Source: Hoeflea sp. IMCC20628
GTDB taxonomy: Bacteria > Pseudomonadota > Alphaproteobacteria > Rhizobiales > Rhizobiaceae
DNA length: 64,000 bases
NCBI RefSeq assembly: GCF_001011155.1
Contig: NZ_CP011480.1
Coordinates: forward strand, 90,072-154,071
Direction of reading: 5' to 3'
The position numbers and the translations under genes are program-made. The notes beneath the pieces were generated by a model. The model was given only the letters and a program-made list of their open reading frames with translations. It searched no databases and had not been told where the DNA came from. This document shows positions 35,443 through 44,396 of the stretch, piece by piece. The stretch's first letter is position 1. The number at the start of each line of letters is the position of its first letter.

Positions 35443-35730
35443 CTACAGACTCAGGGCCCGTTCCATTTCCTGATGTTCGAATGCGGGTTCCAGGCTGCGA
35501 AGGTCCGCGCCGGTCACACCATGATTCCGCATGATGTCCCTCCAAGTGCCGTTGATCTGCCGTGCCATTACGCGTGCAAGCTCGCTGGCTTCTTCTGCGG
35601 CGAGGTTGAAGAATACGGCGGCCTCAAGCGCCAGCTCCAGCGAGGCGGCGAAGGGTTCACCTTCGATGATGGCTGTCTTCAGAATGCGATGGCGTTGCGG
35701 CTGCGGGTCGACATCAAAAAGCTGCGAAAG
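35443..35730 (-). pseudogene. HipA-family toxin, C-terminal fragment
   Basis: The minus strand reads LSQLFDVDPQPQRHRILKTA, then FAASLELALEAAVFFNLAAE, MARQINGTWRDIMRNHGVTG and the closing LEPAFEHQEM. This matches the end of HipA-like serine/threonine kinases, where AFEHxx is nearly invariant. The kinase catalytic loop is missing and a stop precedes the segment. It is a relic of another toxin-antitoxin module. Confidence 0.62.
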
Positions 35731-35751
35731 GCTTCACCTGACTGAGCTATG

Positions 35752-35781
35752 TTGACAGCAGGCAAATATGCATTCTATATT
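35752..35781 (+). promoter_or_regulatory. Promoter of the catabolic operon
   Basis: A consensus -35 TTGACA (35752-35757) is followed after 18 bp by TATATT (35776-35781). It drives the rightward operon starting at 35826. A palindrome overlaps the -10 box. Confidence 0.72.
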
Positions 35782-35791
35782 CTATAGAATA
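35778..35791. promoter_or_regulatory. Operator-like palindrome overlapping the promoter
   Basis: TATTCTATAGAATA is a perfect 14-bp palindrome covering the end of the -10 box and the expected start point. ATTCTAT occurs twice in tandem just before it. It is a strong candidate binding site for the GntR/FCD regulator encoded at 42539. Repressor binding here would block transcription until the inducer is present. Confidence 0.7.
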
Positions 35792-35825
35792 CAGAACATG
35801 CAGCACGACCAAGGAGGATGACATC

Positions 35826-37181
35826 GTGAAAAGCATTGATATGAGACCCCTAGCAAGGCGCAGGAGCGTACTCGCCGGGGTGGCCGGATCTCTTATTCTG
35901 GCGGCTATGCCGCTGGCGTCTGCGCAAGCGGATGACGGACTGGGAACTGCCGACAATCCCGTAGAAGTTCGGGTTATGGCCAACGAAGCCTTTGCCAACA
36001 CATGGCAGACAATACTCGTGCCCGAGTTCAACAAGGAATTTCCGAATGTGCGCGTTGTCTTCGACGGTGTGCCCTATACCGAATTGCTGGCTAAGATGAT
36101 GCTTGACGCAACCAGCCCGGAACCAGACTACGATGTGCTTCTGGTCGATGATCCGTGGGTCCCGCAACTGGCCGAGATTGGAGCTCTCATGGACCTGAAG
36201 GGCGAGCAGATCTCCGCGCTAACCGACAAGGATTACGACTGGGGCGACTTCAATGCGGCTCCATTGGCTGCTGGCGAATGGAAGGATGTACAATATGCCG
36301 TTCCCGTCCGCTCCAACGTGCTGCTGCGGTTCTACAACCGGTCGCTCTACAAGGCGGCAGGACTGCCAGAGCCAACACCGGCGCAAACCTGGGACGAATT
36401 CTTCAGCGATGCCGAAAAACTGGTGCGTGATACCAATGCCGACGGCAAGGCAGACGTCTGGGCGGTTGATACCTATTTTGTCCGCGAGTCGCTGACGCCG
36501 ACCATCTGGCAATCTATCCTCAATGCGAATGGAGGCAGTCTGCTTGACGAGTCGGGCGTGCCAGCCTTCGCAAACGAGATCGGTGCCAAGTCGCTCGAAA
36601 CCCACAAGCGCCTGCTGGATTATGCGCCCCCCGGTGCACTGGGTCACGGATTCTCCGATTCTCTGCAGGCATTCCGTCAAGGGCTTGTCGCCAACCTGTT
36701 CAACTGGGGCAGTGTTTACAAATCGACAGCTGTCGATCCGAAGTCGACAACCCTGACCGTGGACGAGGTCGGCATTCAGGTGTTGCCAGTGGGCGACGCT
36801 CAGGCAGGAACGCATCGCGGCATCTGGATTGCCGGCGTTGGCAGCAAAACCAAGCATCTGGAGGCTTCATGGGCCTTCCTTCAATGGTTGACCTCCAAGC
36901 AGGGCGAGAGCATCAATGCATCTCTGGCCGGGTCTTTCCCGGCGCGCAAATCCACGCTCACTGGCACACCGGCTGAACCTTGGCTCGGACCGGTCTATGC
37001 AACGTTGCAGAACGCCTATGAAGTCGCTGCGGCCGGTGGCATGTGGCGAATTCGGAGCCCGAAGTCCGACGCTGCCCAGCAAATCCTGGCTGACGAAGTT
37101 GCCCGAGGTCTTGCCGGACAGGCAAGTGCCGAGGAAGCGTTGAGTGTTGCCGCCGAAAAGATTGCGAAAGCTCTCAAATAG
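35826..37181 (+). CDS. ABC transporter sugar-type solute-binding protein
   Basis: The 451-residue protein starts with a twin-arginine-like signal (LARRRSVLAGVAGSLILAAM) and an ASAQA cleavage site. The family-1 binding-protein fold follows (VRVMANEAFANTWQ, LLVDDPWVPQLAEIGALMDL, AAGEWKDVQYAVPVRSNVLL, AFLQWLTSKQGESIN). It would bind the substrate in the periplasm and pass it to the two permeases at 40.7-42.5 kb. The GTG start has AGGAGG eight bases upstream. First gene of the operon. The ligand is not readable but neighbours suggest a carbohydrate, sugar acid or polyol. Confidence 0.9.
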   Translation: MKSIDMRPLARRRSVLAGVAGSLILAAMPLASAQADDGLGTADNPVEVRVMANEAFANTWQTILVPEFNKEFPNVRVVFDGVPYTELLAKMMLDATSPEPDYDVLLVDDPWVPQLAEIGALMDLKGEQISALTDKDYDWGDFNAAPLAAGEWKDVQYAVPVRSNVLLRFYNRSLYKAAGLPEPTPAQTWDEFFSDAEKLVRDTNADGKADVWAVDTYFVRESLTPTIWQSILNANGGSLLDESGVPAFANEIGAKSLETHKRLLDYAPPGALGHGFSDSLQAFRQGLVANLFNWGSVYKSTAVDPKSTTLTVDEVGIQVLPVGDAQAGTHRGIWIAGVGSKTKHLEASWAFLQWLTSKQGESINASLAGSFPARKSTLTGTPAEPWLGPVYATLQNAYEVAAAGGMWRIRSPKSDAAQQILADEVARGLAGQASAEEALSVAAEKIAKALK

Positions 37182-37369
37182 GCTGACACAAATCGGGCAT
37201 GGGTGCCTAGCGCCCCCATGCCTCCCGTTCCGCGGAAATCCCCGCGATGAACATTTCTAGTTTCTAACAACCGGCTACGACGCAGTGACATGGCGCAACA
37301 GCGCCAGTGCATCAGGCTTCGCATGCCTATGGGCGGATTTGCCGTGCCCGTTCTTGATTGGGGAATATG

Positions 37370-38596
37370 ATGCCGACGAAAGCAATTGTCAGTGAGGTCA
37401 AGACGCTCTCCTGCAGCAACTCCTGGCGCAACTACTACTTTCTGAAAATCACCACAGAGGATGGTATCACCGGCTGGAGTGAATTCGACGAGAATTTCGG
37501 CTCGCCGGGCGTCTGCGCTGTCATCGCCGAACTTTCACATCGCCTCATCGGCCAGAGCGCGATGCATCACGAACACATCCGTGAAGACTTGCGCAATGTG
37601 ACGCGACCCGGCTCAGGCGGGGTAATCGGACAGGCACTGGGCGCGATCGAAAATGCGCTTCTTGATGTCAAGGCGAAAGCTCTGGACGTGCCGTGCCATG
37701 TGCTGCTCGGCGGCAAGGTGCGCGACCAGATCAGGGTCTACTGGTCGCACTGCGTCTCCTATCGCACCCGCACGGAACACTTCACGCCCGGCATTGTGGA
37801 TGTGAACGGTGTTCGCCAGATTGCCCGTGAGGTTGGCGAGAAAGGCTTCACGGCGCTGAAGACCAACATCTTTCACTATGATGACCACGACCGTATCGAA
37901 GGCTGGTCTCCGGGCTTCAGCCGCCCACACGAGCCCGGCCGGAATGTCGAGCGCAAGACCCGCAAAGACCTTCGCAAGCACCTTGAAATTATGCGCGAGG
38001 AAGCCGGCCCGGATATCGATATCCTACTCGATCTCAACTTCAACGGAAAGACCGACGGCTTTCTCAGCATGTTGCGCGAGATCGAGGACCTGGACATATT
38101 CTGGGTTGAGCTCGATACGCTTGATCCGAAAGCACTTGCTTACATTCGTGCTCATAGCCGGCATCCGATCTCCTCATGCGAAACATTGATCGGTTTGCAG
38201 CAATTCCTGCCGTTCTTCCGCGAGCAGGCGGTCGACGTCGCCATCATTGACACGCCTTGGAACGGCGTGTGGCAGTCCCTCAAGATTGCCGCGGCTGCGG
38301 AAGCCTTCGAGGTCAACGTGGCCAGCCACAATTTTTATGGACATCTCTGCACGATGATGAATGCCCATTTCAGCGCCGTCGTGCCGAATATGCGGATCAT
38401 GGAAATCGATATCGATCGCATTGCCTGGGACACGGAAATCTTTACCCATGTTCCCGAAATCAGGGACGGTCATTTGATCGTGCCGGACCGCCCCGGCTGG
38501 GGCACAGAACCGAATGAAGCTGCGCTGGCAAAATATCCGCCACTGCCCGGCGTGGGCATGCCAAAGCGGGTATCGATTCCGCGATTGTCGCTGTAG
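37370..38596 (+). CDS. Enolase-superfamily enzyme (mandelate racemase/muconate lactonizing type)
   Basis: The 408-residue protein has the capping domain (YYFLKITTEDGITGWSEFDE) and a TIM barrel with the expected metal ligands: ILLDLNFNG, FWVELDT and SSCETLIG. A lysine lies in FTALKTNIFH and a late histidine in VASHNFYGH. Members usually dehydrate or epimerise sugar acids after proton abstraction alpha to a carboxylate, so it probably acts on an aldonate or similar acid. Start 37370 has GGGG six bases upstream; ATG 37367 is equivalent. Specificity is not predicted. Confidence 0.87.
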   Translation: MPTKAIVSEVKTLSCSNSWRNYYFLKITTEDGITGWSEFDENFGSPGVCAVIAELSHRLIGQSAMHHEHIREDLRNVTRPGSGGVIGQALGAIENALLDVKAKALDVPCHVLLGGKVRDQIRVYWSHCVSYRTRTEHFTPGIVDVNGVRQIAREVGEKGFTALKTNIFHYDDHDRIEGWSPGFSRPHEPGRNVERKTRKDLRKHLEIMREEAGPDIDILLDLNFNGKTDGFLSMLREIEDLDIFWVELDTLDPKALAYIRAHSRHPISSCETLIGLQQFLPFFREQAVDVAIIDTPWNGVWQSLKIAAAAEAFEVNVASHNFYGHLCTMMNAHFSAVVPNMRIMEIDIDRIAWDTEIFTHVPEIRDGHLIVPDRPGWGTEPNEAALAKYPPLPGVGMPKRVSIPRLSL

Positions 38597-38629
38597 CGGT
38601 GTGATTGGTTCGGAATATGGAAGAATGCA

Positions 38630-40228
38630 ATGAATGAACCTGTCGACGTTCTTATCATTGGAGCAGGTGCGTCCGGCGCGGCGGTTGCATGGAGCCTCGC
38701 CGAGACCAGGATGCGCATTCTATGCCTGGAGCAGGGGAATTGGGCCAAGTCGTCCGATTTCCCCAGCAACGGCAGGGATTGGGAAGCCCGGACACTGGAA
38801 GACTACGCCATCAGTCCAAACCGCCGCGGGCTGGCAGCCGACTATCCCGTCAATGACGATGACTCGCCAATCAAGATTGCCAATTTCAACGGCGTCGGAG
38901 GCGGAACGGTTTTCTATGCGGCCCACTTTCCCCGTCTCCATCCCTCGGACTTTCGTGTCCGCAGCCTCGATGGAATCGCCGACGACTGGCCCATCGACTA
39001 CAAGACGCTTGAGCCGTTTTATGCGTTAAATGACCGCATGACCGGCGTTTCCAGCCTTGCCGGTGATCCGGCCTATCCTCCCAAGGATTCGATGATGCCG
39101 CCCATTCCGATGGGCAGAACCGGTGAAAAGCTTGGGGCCGCCATGAACAGTCTTGGCTGGCACTGGTGGCCCTCCGATGCCGCCATTGTGACGGAAGCCT
39201 ATGAGGGGCGCGCTCCTTGCATCAATCTCGGCCAATGCGGCTCAGGCTGTGCCCAGGGCGCCAAGGGCAGCACTGATGTGACCTATTGGCCGGAAGCGAT
39301 CCGGTCCCGGATTGAACTACGCACCCGGTGTCGTGTCAGCCGTATCGAAACCAATGATGCGGGCATGGCGACGGGCGCCTTCTATTTCGACGCGAATGGC
39401 CAGGAGCAGTTTCAGCCAGCTGAAATCGTGATCATGGCCTGCAATGGCATCGGCACACCACGGATTCTGCTCAATTCCGCTTCCGATCGTTTTCCTGATG
39501 GGTTGGCGAATTCCAGCGGGCTGGTCGGCAAGAACCTGATGCTTCATCCCTACGCCCAGATCCGCGGTCATTTCGACGAACCTCTCGATGGCTATCGTGG
39601 ATCGCCGATCTGTACATGGAGCATGGAATTCTACGAGACGGATCAATCGCGGGATTTTGTGCGGGGTTACAGTTTCCAGTTTTCCCGGGGCATCGGTCCG
39701 GTGCGAACGGCCATCAATGGAATGGCCGACGGGCTGATCCCCTGGGGAGACGGCCACCACGCGGCATTCCGCCGGTTGTTCGACCGCAGTGCCGGGATGG
39801 TTTCGGTCTGCGAAGATCTACCCGAGGAGACCAACACGGTGACGCTCGATCCGGAGCTCAGAGATTCGGATGGTATCCCGGCAGCGAAAATTCATTATCG
39901 GCTTTCGGAAAATTCACGCCGGATGCTCGACCACTCTGTCGCCAGAGGCGTCGAAATCCTCATGGCCGCCGGCGCCCGCGACATCACCAGCAGAGCACCG
40001 TTGCCCTATGCCGGCTGGCACCTGATGGGGACGGCGCGGATGGGCACTGATCCCGCGCGATCGGTGGTCAATGAATGGGGTCGCAGCCATGATGTTAAAA
40101 ATCTGTTCATCGTCGATGGCAGCGTTTTCGTCACTTCTGGCGGCGTCAATCCGACATCGACGATTCAAGCCTTTGCCCTGTATGTCGCCGACCAGATCAA
40201 ATCTCGTATCTACAACCTGTTCGATTGA
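38630..40228 (+). CDS. GMC-family dehydrogenase, large subunit (gluconate/fructose dehydrogenase-like)
   Basis: The 532-residue flavoprotein starts VLIIGAGASGAAVAWSLAET (FAD-binding Rossmann). It has an early GVGGGTVFYAAHFPRLHPSD active-site loop, a cysteine-containing INLGQCGSGCAQGAKGS segment, and the GMC C terminus (YAGWHLMGTARMG then FIVDGSVFVTSGGVNPTSTI). The next gene encodes the matching subunit 3, so this is a two-subunit dehydrogenase resembling gluconate-2- or fructose dehydrogenase. The usual cytochrome c subunit is not in the operon and electrons may go elsewhere. Confidence 0.92.
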   Translation: MNEPVDVLIIGAGASGAAVAWSLAETRMRILCLEQGNWAKSSDFPSNGRDWEARTLEDYAISPNRRGLAADYPVNDDDSPIKIANFNGVGGGTVFYAAHFPRLHPSDFRVRSLDGIADDWPIDYKTLEPFYALNDRMTGVSSLAGDPAYPPKDSMMPPIPMGRTGEKLGAAMNSLGWHWWPSDAAIVTEAYEGRAPCINLGQCGSGCAQGAKGSTDVTYWPEAIRSRIELRTRCRVSRIETNDAGMATGAFYFDANGQEQFQPAEIVIMACNGIGTPRILLNSASDRFPDGLANSSGLVGKNLMLHPYAQIRGHFDEPLDGYRGSPICTWSMEFYETDQSRDFVRGYSFQFSRGIGPVRTAINGMADGLIPWGDGHHAAFRRLFDRSAGMVSVCEDLPEETNTVTLDPELRDSDGIPAAKIHYRLSENSRRMLDHSVARGVEILMAAGARDITSRAPLPYAGWHLMGTARMGTDPARSVVNEWGRSHDVKNLFIVDGSVFVTSGGVNPTSTIQAFALYVADQIKSRIYNLFD

Positions 40229-40235
40229 GACCGCG

Positions 40236-40718
40236 ATGATGACCAATGAACACCATGACCCTGGCGACCTCTCACCCGATGCGCGACAGACGCTTCGCTG
40301 CATTGTGCATCATATGATTCCGGCAAGCGCCGAATATGATGTTCCCGGCGCGGACGATCCGGTCATCTTCGCCGATATCCTTCGATCGATTGACCGCGAC
40401 CGGGCAGCGCTGCAGGAAGCGTTGCAAACTGTCGATACCATGGCCGGCGGTGCGCTGGCCGATCTGCCGGAAACGGGGCAAAGGACATGCATATTGGAAT
40501 TCCGCACCAGCAGGCCGGAGCTCGCGGCTGTGCTCGAGGCGGCAACAGCTCGCTGTTACTACCGTGATGGCCGCGTCATGGCCTCGATCGGAATGGAGGT
40601 CCGGCCGCCTTTTCCGGTCGGCTATACAGTCAAACAGGGGGATTGGTCGCTGCTCGAACCGGTGCGGGCGCGCGGCAAGATCTATCGGGATGCAGATATG
40701 ACGGAGGGAAGTGAATGA
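40236..40718 (+). CDS. Gluconate 2-dehydrogenase subunit-3 family protein
   Basis: The 160-residue protein shows family features: LSPDARQTLRCIVHHMIPAS, PGADDPVIFADIL, LEAATARCYYRDGRVMASIG and PPFPVGYTVKQGDWSLLEPV. It lies seven bases after the GMC gene and overlaps the next permease by four. Subunit 3 in known enzymes often carries a Tat signal that carries the complex across the membrane. None is visible here, which suggests a cytoplasmic enzyme or a different export route. Confidence 0.85.
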   Translation: MMTNEHHDPGDLSPDARQTLRCIVHHMIPASAEYDVPGADDPVIFADILRSIDRDRAALQEALQTVDTMAGGALADLPETGQRTCILEFRTSRPELAAVLEAATARCYYRDGRVMASIGMEVRPPFPVGYTVKQGDWSLLEPVRARGKIYRDADMTEGSE

Positions 40719-41641
40719 GCAAGGACACCAAAAAGGCAGTCGGGCACAGTTCCTCGCGCCATCGCGGACGAACCAGCGATCTGCTGGTGCGCTGGTCGTT
40801 TATGTTTCCCGCGATCCTGCTCCTTGTGACCATGCTTGCCTATCCGATATTTTATACGATCGACATCAGCTTCTCGCGCTTCGACATCTCCACTTTTGGC
40901 GCCGGTGAATGGGTCGGATGGGAAAACTACATTGAAGTGATGGACGATTACCGCTTCTGGGAGTCGCTCAAGGTAACGATGATTTACCTGGTTATTGCAC
41001 TTCCATTGCAGGTCGTTCTCGGTTTCGGGATCGCTTATCTGATCAATGCGGAATGGTCAGGCCGCGGTGTCATCCGGGCGCTGTTCATCATCCCGATGGT
41101 TGTGGCGCCGGTTGTCGCGGGAGGCATGTGGCGCATGATCTTGGACCCGCTCTGGGGCATCATGAATTATTGGCTCGACTTCATCGGCATTGGCCCCATG
41201 GACTGGTTCGGCGATCCGAACCTGGCCATGGCCGCGATCATCATCATCGATACCTGGCGCTGGACTCCATTCATCGTGCTGATAGCGACGGCCGCCCTGC
41301 TCGCGCTTCCCAAGGATGTCTTCGAGGCAGCCAAAATCGATGGCGCCAATTGGTGGTCGACCTTGTGGTCGGTTGCAGTGCCGCTGCTGGTTCCTGTCAT
41401 TGCCGCAACATTTGTTATCCGTTGGCTCGGTGCAGTGAAGATGTTTGATATCGTTTTGGCAGCGACCTATGGCGGGCCGGGCAAGGCCACCAACGTCATC
41501 AATCTCTTCATCTATGAAGAGGCGTTTCGATCGTTGCGCTTTGCCGAATCCGCAGCGATGGCTGTGATCGTGCTGGTGTTGACCATGGTTCTGACCGGGA
41601 TATTCCTGCGTGCCAGCCGTAAGCTGGAGGACCTGTTTTGA
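40715..41641 (+). CDS. Sugar ABC transporter permease (MalF/UgpA type)
   Basis: The 308-residue protein has about six membrane spans (FMFPAILLLVTMLAYPIFYT and others). The cytoplasmic EAA loop reads AALLALPKDVFEAAKIDGAN. The ATG overlaps the subunit-3 stop (ATGA). It pairs with the next permease to form the transmembrane channel for the solute bound by the 35826 protein. Confidence 0.93.
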   Translation: MSKDTKKAVGHSSSRHRGRTSDLLVRWSFMFPAILLLVTMLAYPIFYTIDISFSRFDISTFGAGEWVGWENYIEVMDDYRFWESLKVTMIYLVIALPLQVVLGFGIAYLINAEWSGRGVIRALFIIPMVVAPVVAGGMWRMILDPLWGIMNYWLDFIGIGPMDWFGDPNLAMAAIIIIDTWRWTPFIVLIATAALLALPKDVFEAAKIDGANWWSTLWSVAVPLLVPVIAATFVIRWLGAVKMFDIVLAATYGGPGKATNVINLFIYEEAFRSLRFAESAAMAVIVLVLTMVLTGIFLRASRKLEDLF

Positions 41642-42498
41642 GCTCGCCAGTCACCTCAACACAACGTCATGCCGGACGCACGCTTGGTCACAAGCTGCGT
41701 GTTGCCGGCGGTGTCTTCATCAGCATTGTCTTCCTGTTCCCGATCTACTGGATGATCCTGACTTCATTCAAGGATCAGGTCGACATCTTTACCACCCCGC
41801 CGAAGTTCTTTTTTACTCCGACGCTGGCGGCCTATGTCGAATACATGCAGCGCGCGGATGTCATGAACCGCCTGATCAACACCATCATCGTCGCAACCGG
41901 AGCCGGGCTGCTTTCGATCGTTGTCGGCACGATGGCAGGTTACGCACTTGCCCGCATCCGGTTGCGTGGCGCGGCGACATTCGGCCTGCTCATTCTCCTG
42001 TCGCGCGGCGTTCCGCCTATCGCGCTCGCCGTGCCGATGTTTCTTGTCGCACGCAAACTCGGTCTAATCGACAAGCACATCACGCTGATCCTGGCTTACA
42101 GCACCTTTCTCATTCCCTATGTGATGTGGCTGATGCGGAGTTTCTTCATGGGATTGCCGCGCGAGCTTGAGGAATCCGCGATGATCGACGGATGCTCCCG
42201 CTACGGTGCCTTCTTCAAGATCATCCTGCCGATCTCGTTGCCCGGCGTTTTGTCGACCTTGATCTTCTCCATGATCCTGGCCTGGGAGGAACTGCTTTTC
42301 GCACTGGTGCTGACCAACCGTCACGCCTCAACGATCCCGGTGGCGATCGCGGGCATCGCCGGCGATACTGTCAATGGCGCCAATTGGGCCGCGCTCACGG
42401 CTGTCGGTACCATTACCGTCATACCCGTCGTGGTCTTCGCGCTCATGGTTCAGAAGTGGCTGATCAAGGGATTGGCGGAGGGGGCGACCAAGGGATAG
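41638..42498 (+). CDS. Sugar ABC transporter permease (MalG/UgpE type)
   Basis: The 286-residue protein has six predicted spans (GGVFISIVFLFPIYWMILTS at the start). The EAA loop reads FMGLPRELEESAMIDGCSRY. The TTG start overlaps the previous stop (TTGA), indicating coupling, although an in-frame later start is possible. Confidence 0.92.
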   Translation: MSSPVTSTQRHAGRTLGHKLRVAGGVFISIVFLFPIYWMILTSFKDQVDIFTTPPKFFFTPTLAAYVEYMQRADVMNRLINTIIVATGAGLLSIVVGTMAGYALARIRLRGAATFGLLILLSRGVPPIALAVPMFLVARKLGLIDKHITLILAYSTFLIPYVMWLMRSFFMGLPRELEESAMIDGCSRYGAFFKIILPISLPGVLSTLIFSMILAWEELLFALVLTNRHASTIPVAIAGIAGDTVNGANWAALTAVGTITVIPVVVFALMVQKWLIKGLAEGATKG

Positions 42499-42538
42499 AA
42501 ACGGGTTTCCCCCTTCCAACCGAAACTGGATAGAGTCG

Positions 42539-43216
42539 ATGGTACATTCCAAAACCTATATGACAAAGGCCGAACTCGCGCGGCAGCACATTCAATCGAT
42601 GATCCTGAGCGGCACCGTCGGGCCGGGTGATCGGATTACGACACGGGAAGTCTCGACCGCACTCGGCATTAGCGAGACTCCGATCCGTGAAGCGATTCGT
42701 GGTTTGGCGTCGGAAGGTTGGCTCTCCATCCAGAATCATATCGGCGCTGTCGTGCAGGGGCTGAAAGCCGAGCAGATCAAAGAGCTCAGCGCACTGCGCG
42801 GACTGGTCTGCGGCCTTGCCATTGAACTTGGGGCGTCCAATTTCGATGCCAAGCGCCTCGACATGATCGACCGTAACATCGATGACTATGCCGAGGCTCT
42901 GGAATGCAATGATTACCAGCTGGTCGCGGAGAAGAACTACGAGTTCCACGAACTGCTTTGCGACAGCCCGCAATCGCCCTGGTGCCGCCGCCTTATTGAA
43001 AACATGCACGGACAAATGTCTGCGCAGCGGCATGGCATTCCACCGCAGCATCACCGTCTTGGCGACGCGCTGGAAGAACACAAGCGTGTGCGCGACATGT
43101 TGCGCGCAGGCGATTTCACGGGCGCGGCGAACATGGTCAAGAAACACGAGAAGAACACCGGCGATTTTCTGATCAAAATGATCAGTGGAATGCCCGGTGA
43201 AGGAAGAGAGAAGTAG
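42539..43216 (+). CDS. GntR-family transcriptional regulator (FadR/FCD subfamily)
   Basis: The 225-residue protein has an N-terminal winged helix (RQHIQSMILSGTVGPGDRIT, EVSTALGISETPIREAIRGL) and an all-helical FCD ligand domain (LRGLVCGLAIELGA, NYEFHELLCD, LGDALEEHKRVRDML). The ligand domain carries the histidines that bind metal and carboxylate effectors. Such regulators respond to sugar acids and often repress their own operon. It lies inside the operon it probably controls, and the palindrome at 35778 is its likely site. Confidence 0.92.
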   Translation: MVHSKTYMTKAELARQHIQSMILSGTVGPGDRITTREVSTALGISETPIREAIRGLASEGWLSIQNHIGAVVQGLKAEQIKELSALRGLVCGLAIELGASNFDAKRLDMIDRNIDDYAEALECNDYQLVAEKNYEFHELLCDSPQSPWCRRLIENMHGQMSAQRHGIPPQHHRLGDALEEHKRVRDMLRAGDFTGAANMVKKHEKNTGDFLIKMISGMPGEGREK

Positions 43217-43273
43217 GCCCACCGGCTTGCTAACCGTTCACACTCAAGTGGATGGAAACGGGAGGATATCTGA

Positions 43274-44347
43274 ATGGGTACGGTGCAAATACGCGATGTT
43301 CGCAAGTCCTATGGTTCCGTCGAGGTACTGCATGGCGTGTCGATCGATATCGAGGATGGCGAGTTTGTGGCCCTGGTCGGGCCATCGGGATGTGGAAAGT
43401 CGACCCTGCTCCGCATGATCGCCGGGCTTGAGGACATTTCCGGCGGAGAAATCCTGATCAGGGATCGCGTTGTCAACGGCATTGCGCCCAAGGATCGGGA
43501 CATCGCGATGGTGTTTCAGAACTACGCGCTCTATCCACACATGAATGTTCGCGACAATATGGGCTTTGCGTTGCGTCAGCGCCGGGTGTCCAAGGCAGAA
43601 ATTGCTGAGCGCGTCGACAATGCGGCACGAATTCTCGGCCTCGAACCTTTTCTCGATCGCAAGCCGCGGCAACTGTCGGGTGGACAGCGCCAGCGCGTTG
43701 CCATGGGACGGGCTATTGTCCGCAGCCCCAATGTATTCCTGTTCGATGAGCCGCTTTCCAACCTTGACGCCAAGCTTCGTGTGCAGATGCGATCCGAAAT
43801 CAAGGAACTGCATCAGCGGCTCAAGACGACGACGATCTATGTTACGCACGACCAGATCGAGGCGATGACACTGGCTGATCGGGTCGTGGTGATGAATGGT
43901 GGCGTCATCGAACAGGTGGGCTCGCCACTGGAGCTCTATGATCATCCAGCAAGCCTGTTTGTGGCCGCATTCATCGGCTCGCCGCCGATGAATTTCCTTG
44001 AGGGTGACCTCACCAACAAGACAACATTCACACTCGCCGACGGAACAACACTGAATTTGCCGGTCGCGGACCCAAAGAACCGTTCACAAGTGACGATCGG
44101 CATCCGCCCGGAGCACTTTACCATTGGTGATTCCGGCTGGCCGGCAACGGTTTCCGTCGTCGAACCGACGGGATCGGAAACCCAGATAACGGCACGCCTT
44201 GCGGGAAAGATCATTCGCGTGCTCATTCGCGGACGCACCTCCACAAAGCCAGGCGAAACCGTTCACCTTGCTGTCGATCCCCGGCTGCTCCACTTTTTCG
44301 ATGCCGCGCCGGTGCCGATCGTGGCAGAGTTGGAAGACGTGGCTTGA
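43274..44347 (+). CDS. Sugar ABC transporter ATPase (MalK/UgpC type)
   Basis: The 357-residue ATPase has Walker [10 protein letters not shown], signature [16 protein letters not shown], Walker [16 protein letters not shown] and a C-terminal TOBE-like domain. It energises the permeases at 40.7-42.5 kb. GGGAGG precedes the start. It follows gntR by about 57 bp. Confidence 0.95.
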   Translation: MGTVQIRDVRKSYGSVEVLHGVSIDIEDGEFVALVGPSGCGKSTLLRMIAGLEDISGGEILIRDRVVNGIAPKDRDIAMVFQNYALYPHMNVRDNMGFALRQRRVSKAEIAERVDNAARILGLEPFLDRKPRQLSGGQRQRVAMGRAIVRSPNVFLFDEPLSNLDAKLRVQMRSEIKELHQRLKTTTIYVTHDQIEAMTLADRVVVMNGGVIEQVGSPLELYDHPASLFVAAFIGSPPMNFLEGDLTNKTTFTLADGTTLNLPVADPKNRSQVTIGIRPEHFTIGDSGWPATVSVVEPTGSETQITARLAGKIIRVLIRGRTSTKPGETVHLAVDPRLLHFFDAAPVPIVAELEDVA

Positions 44348-44396
44348 ATTCGGCCTGGTGGAAATGATGGTGACCCAATGCAAGGAGTCTTGAAGC

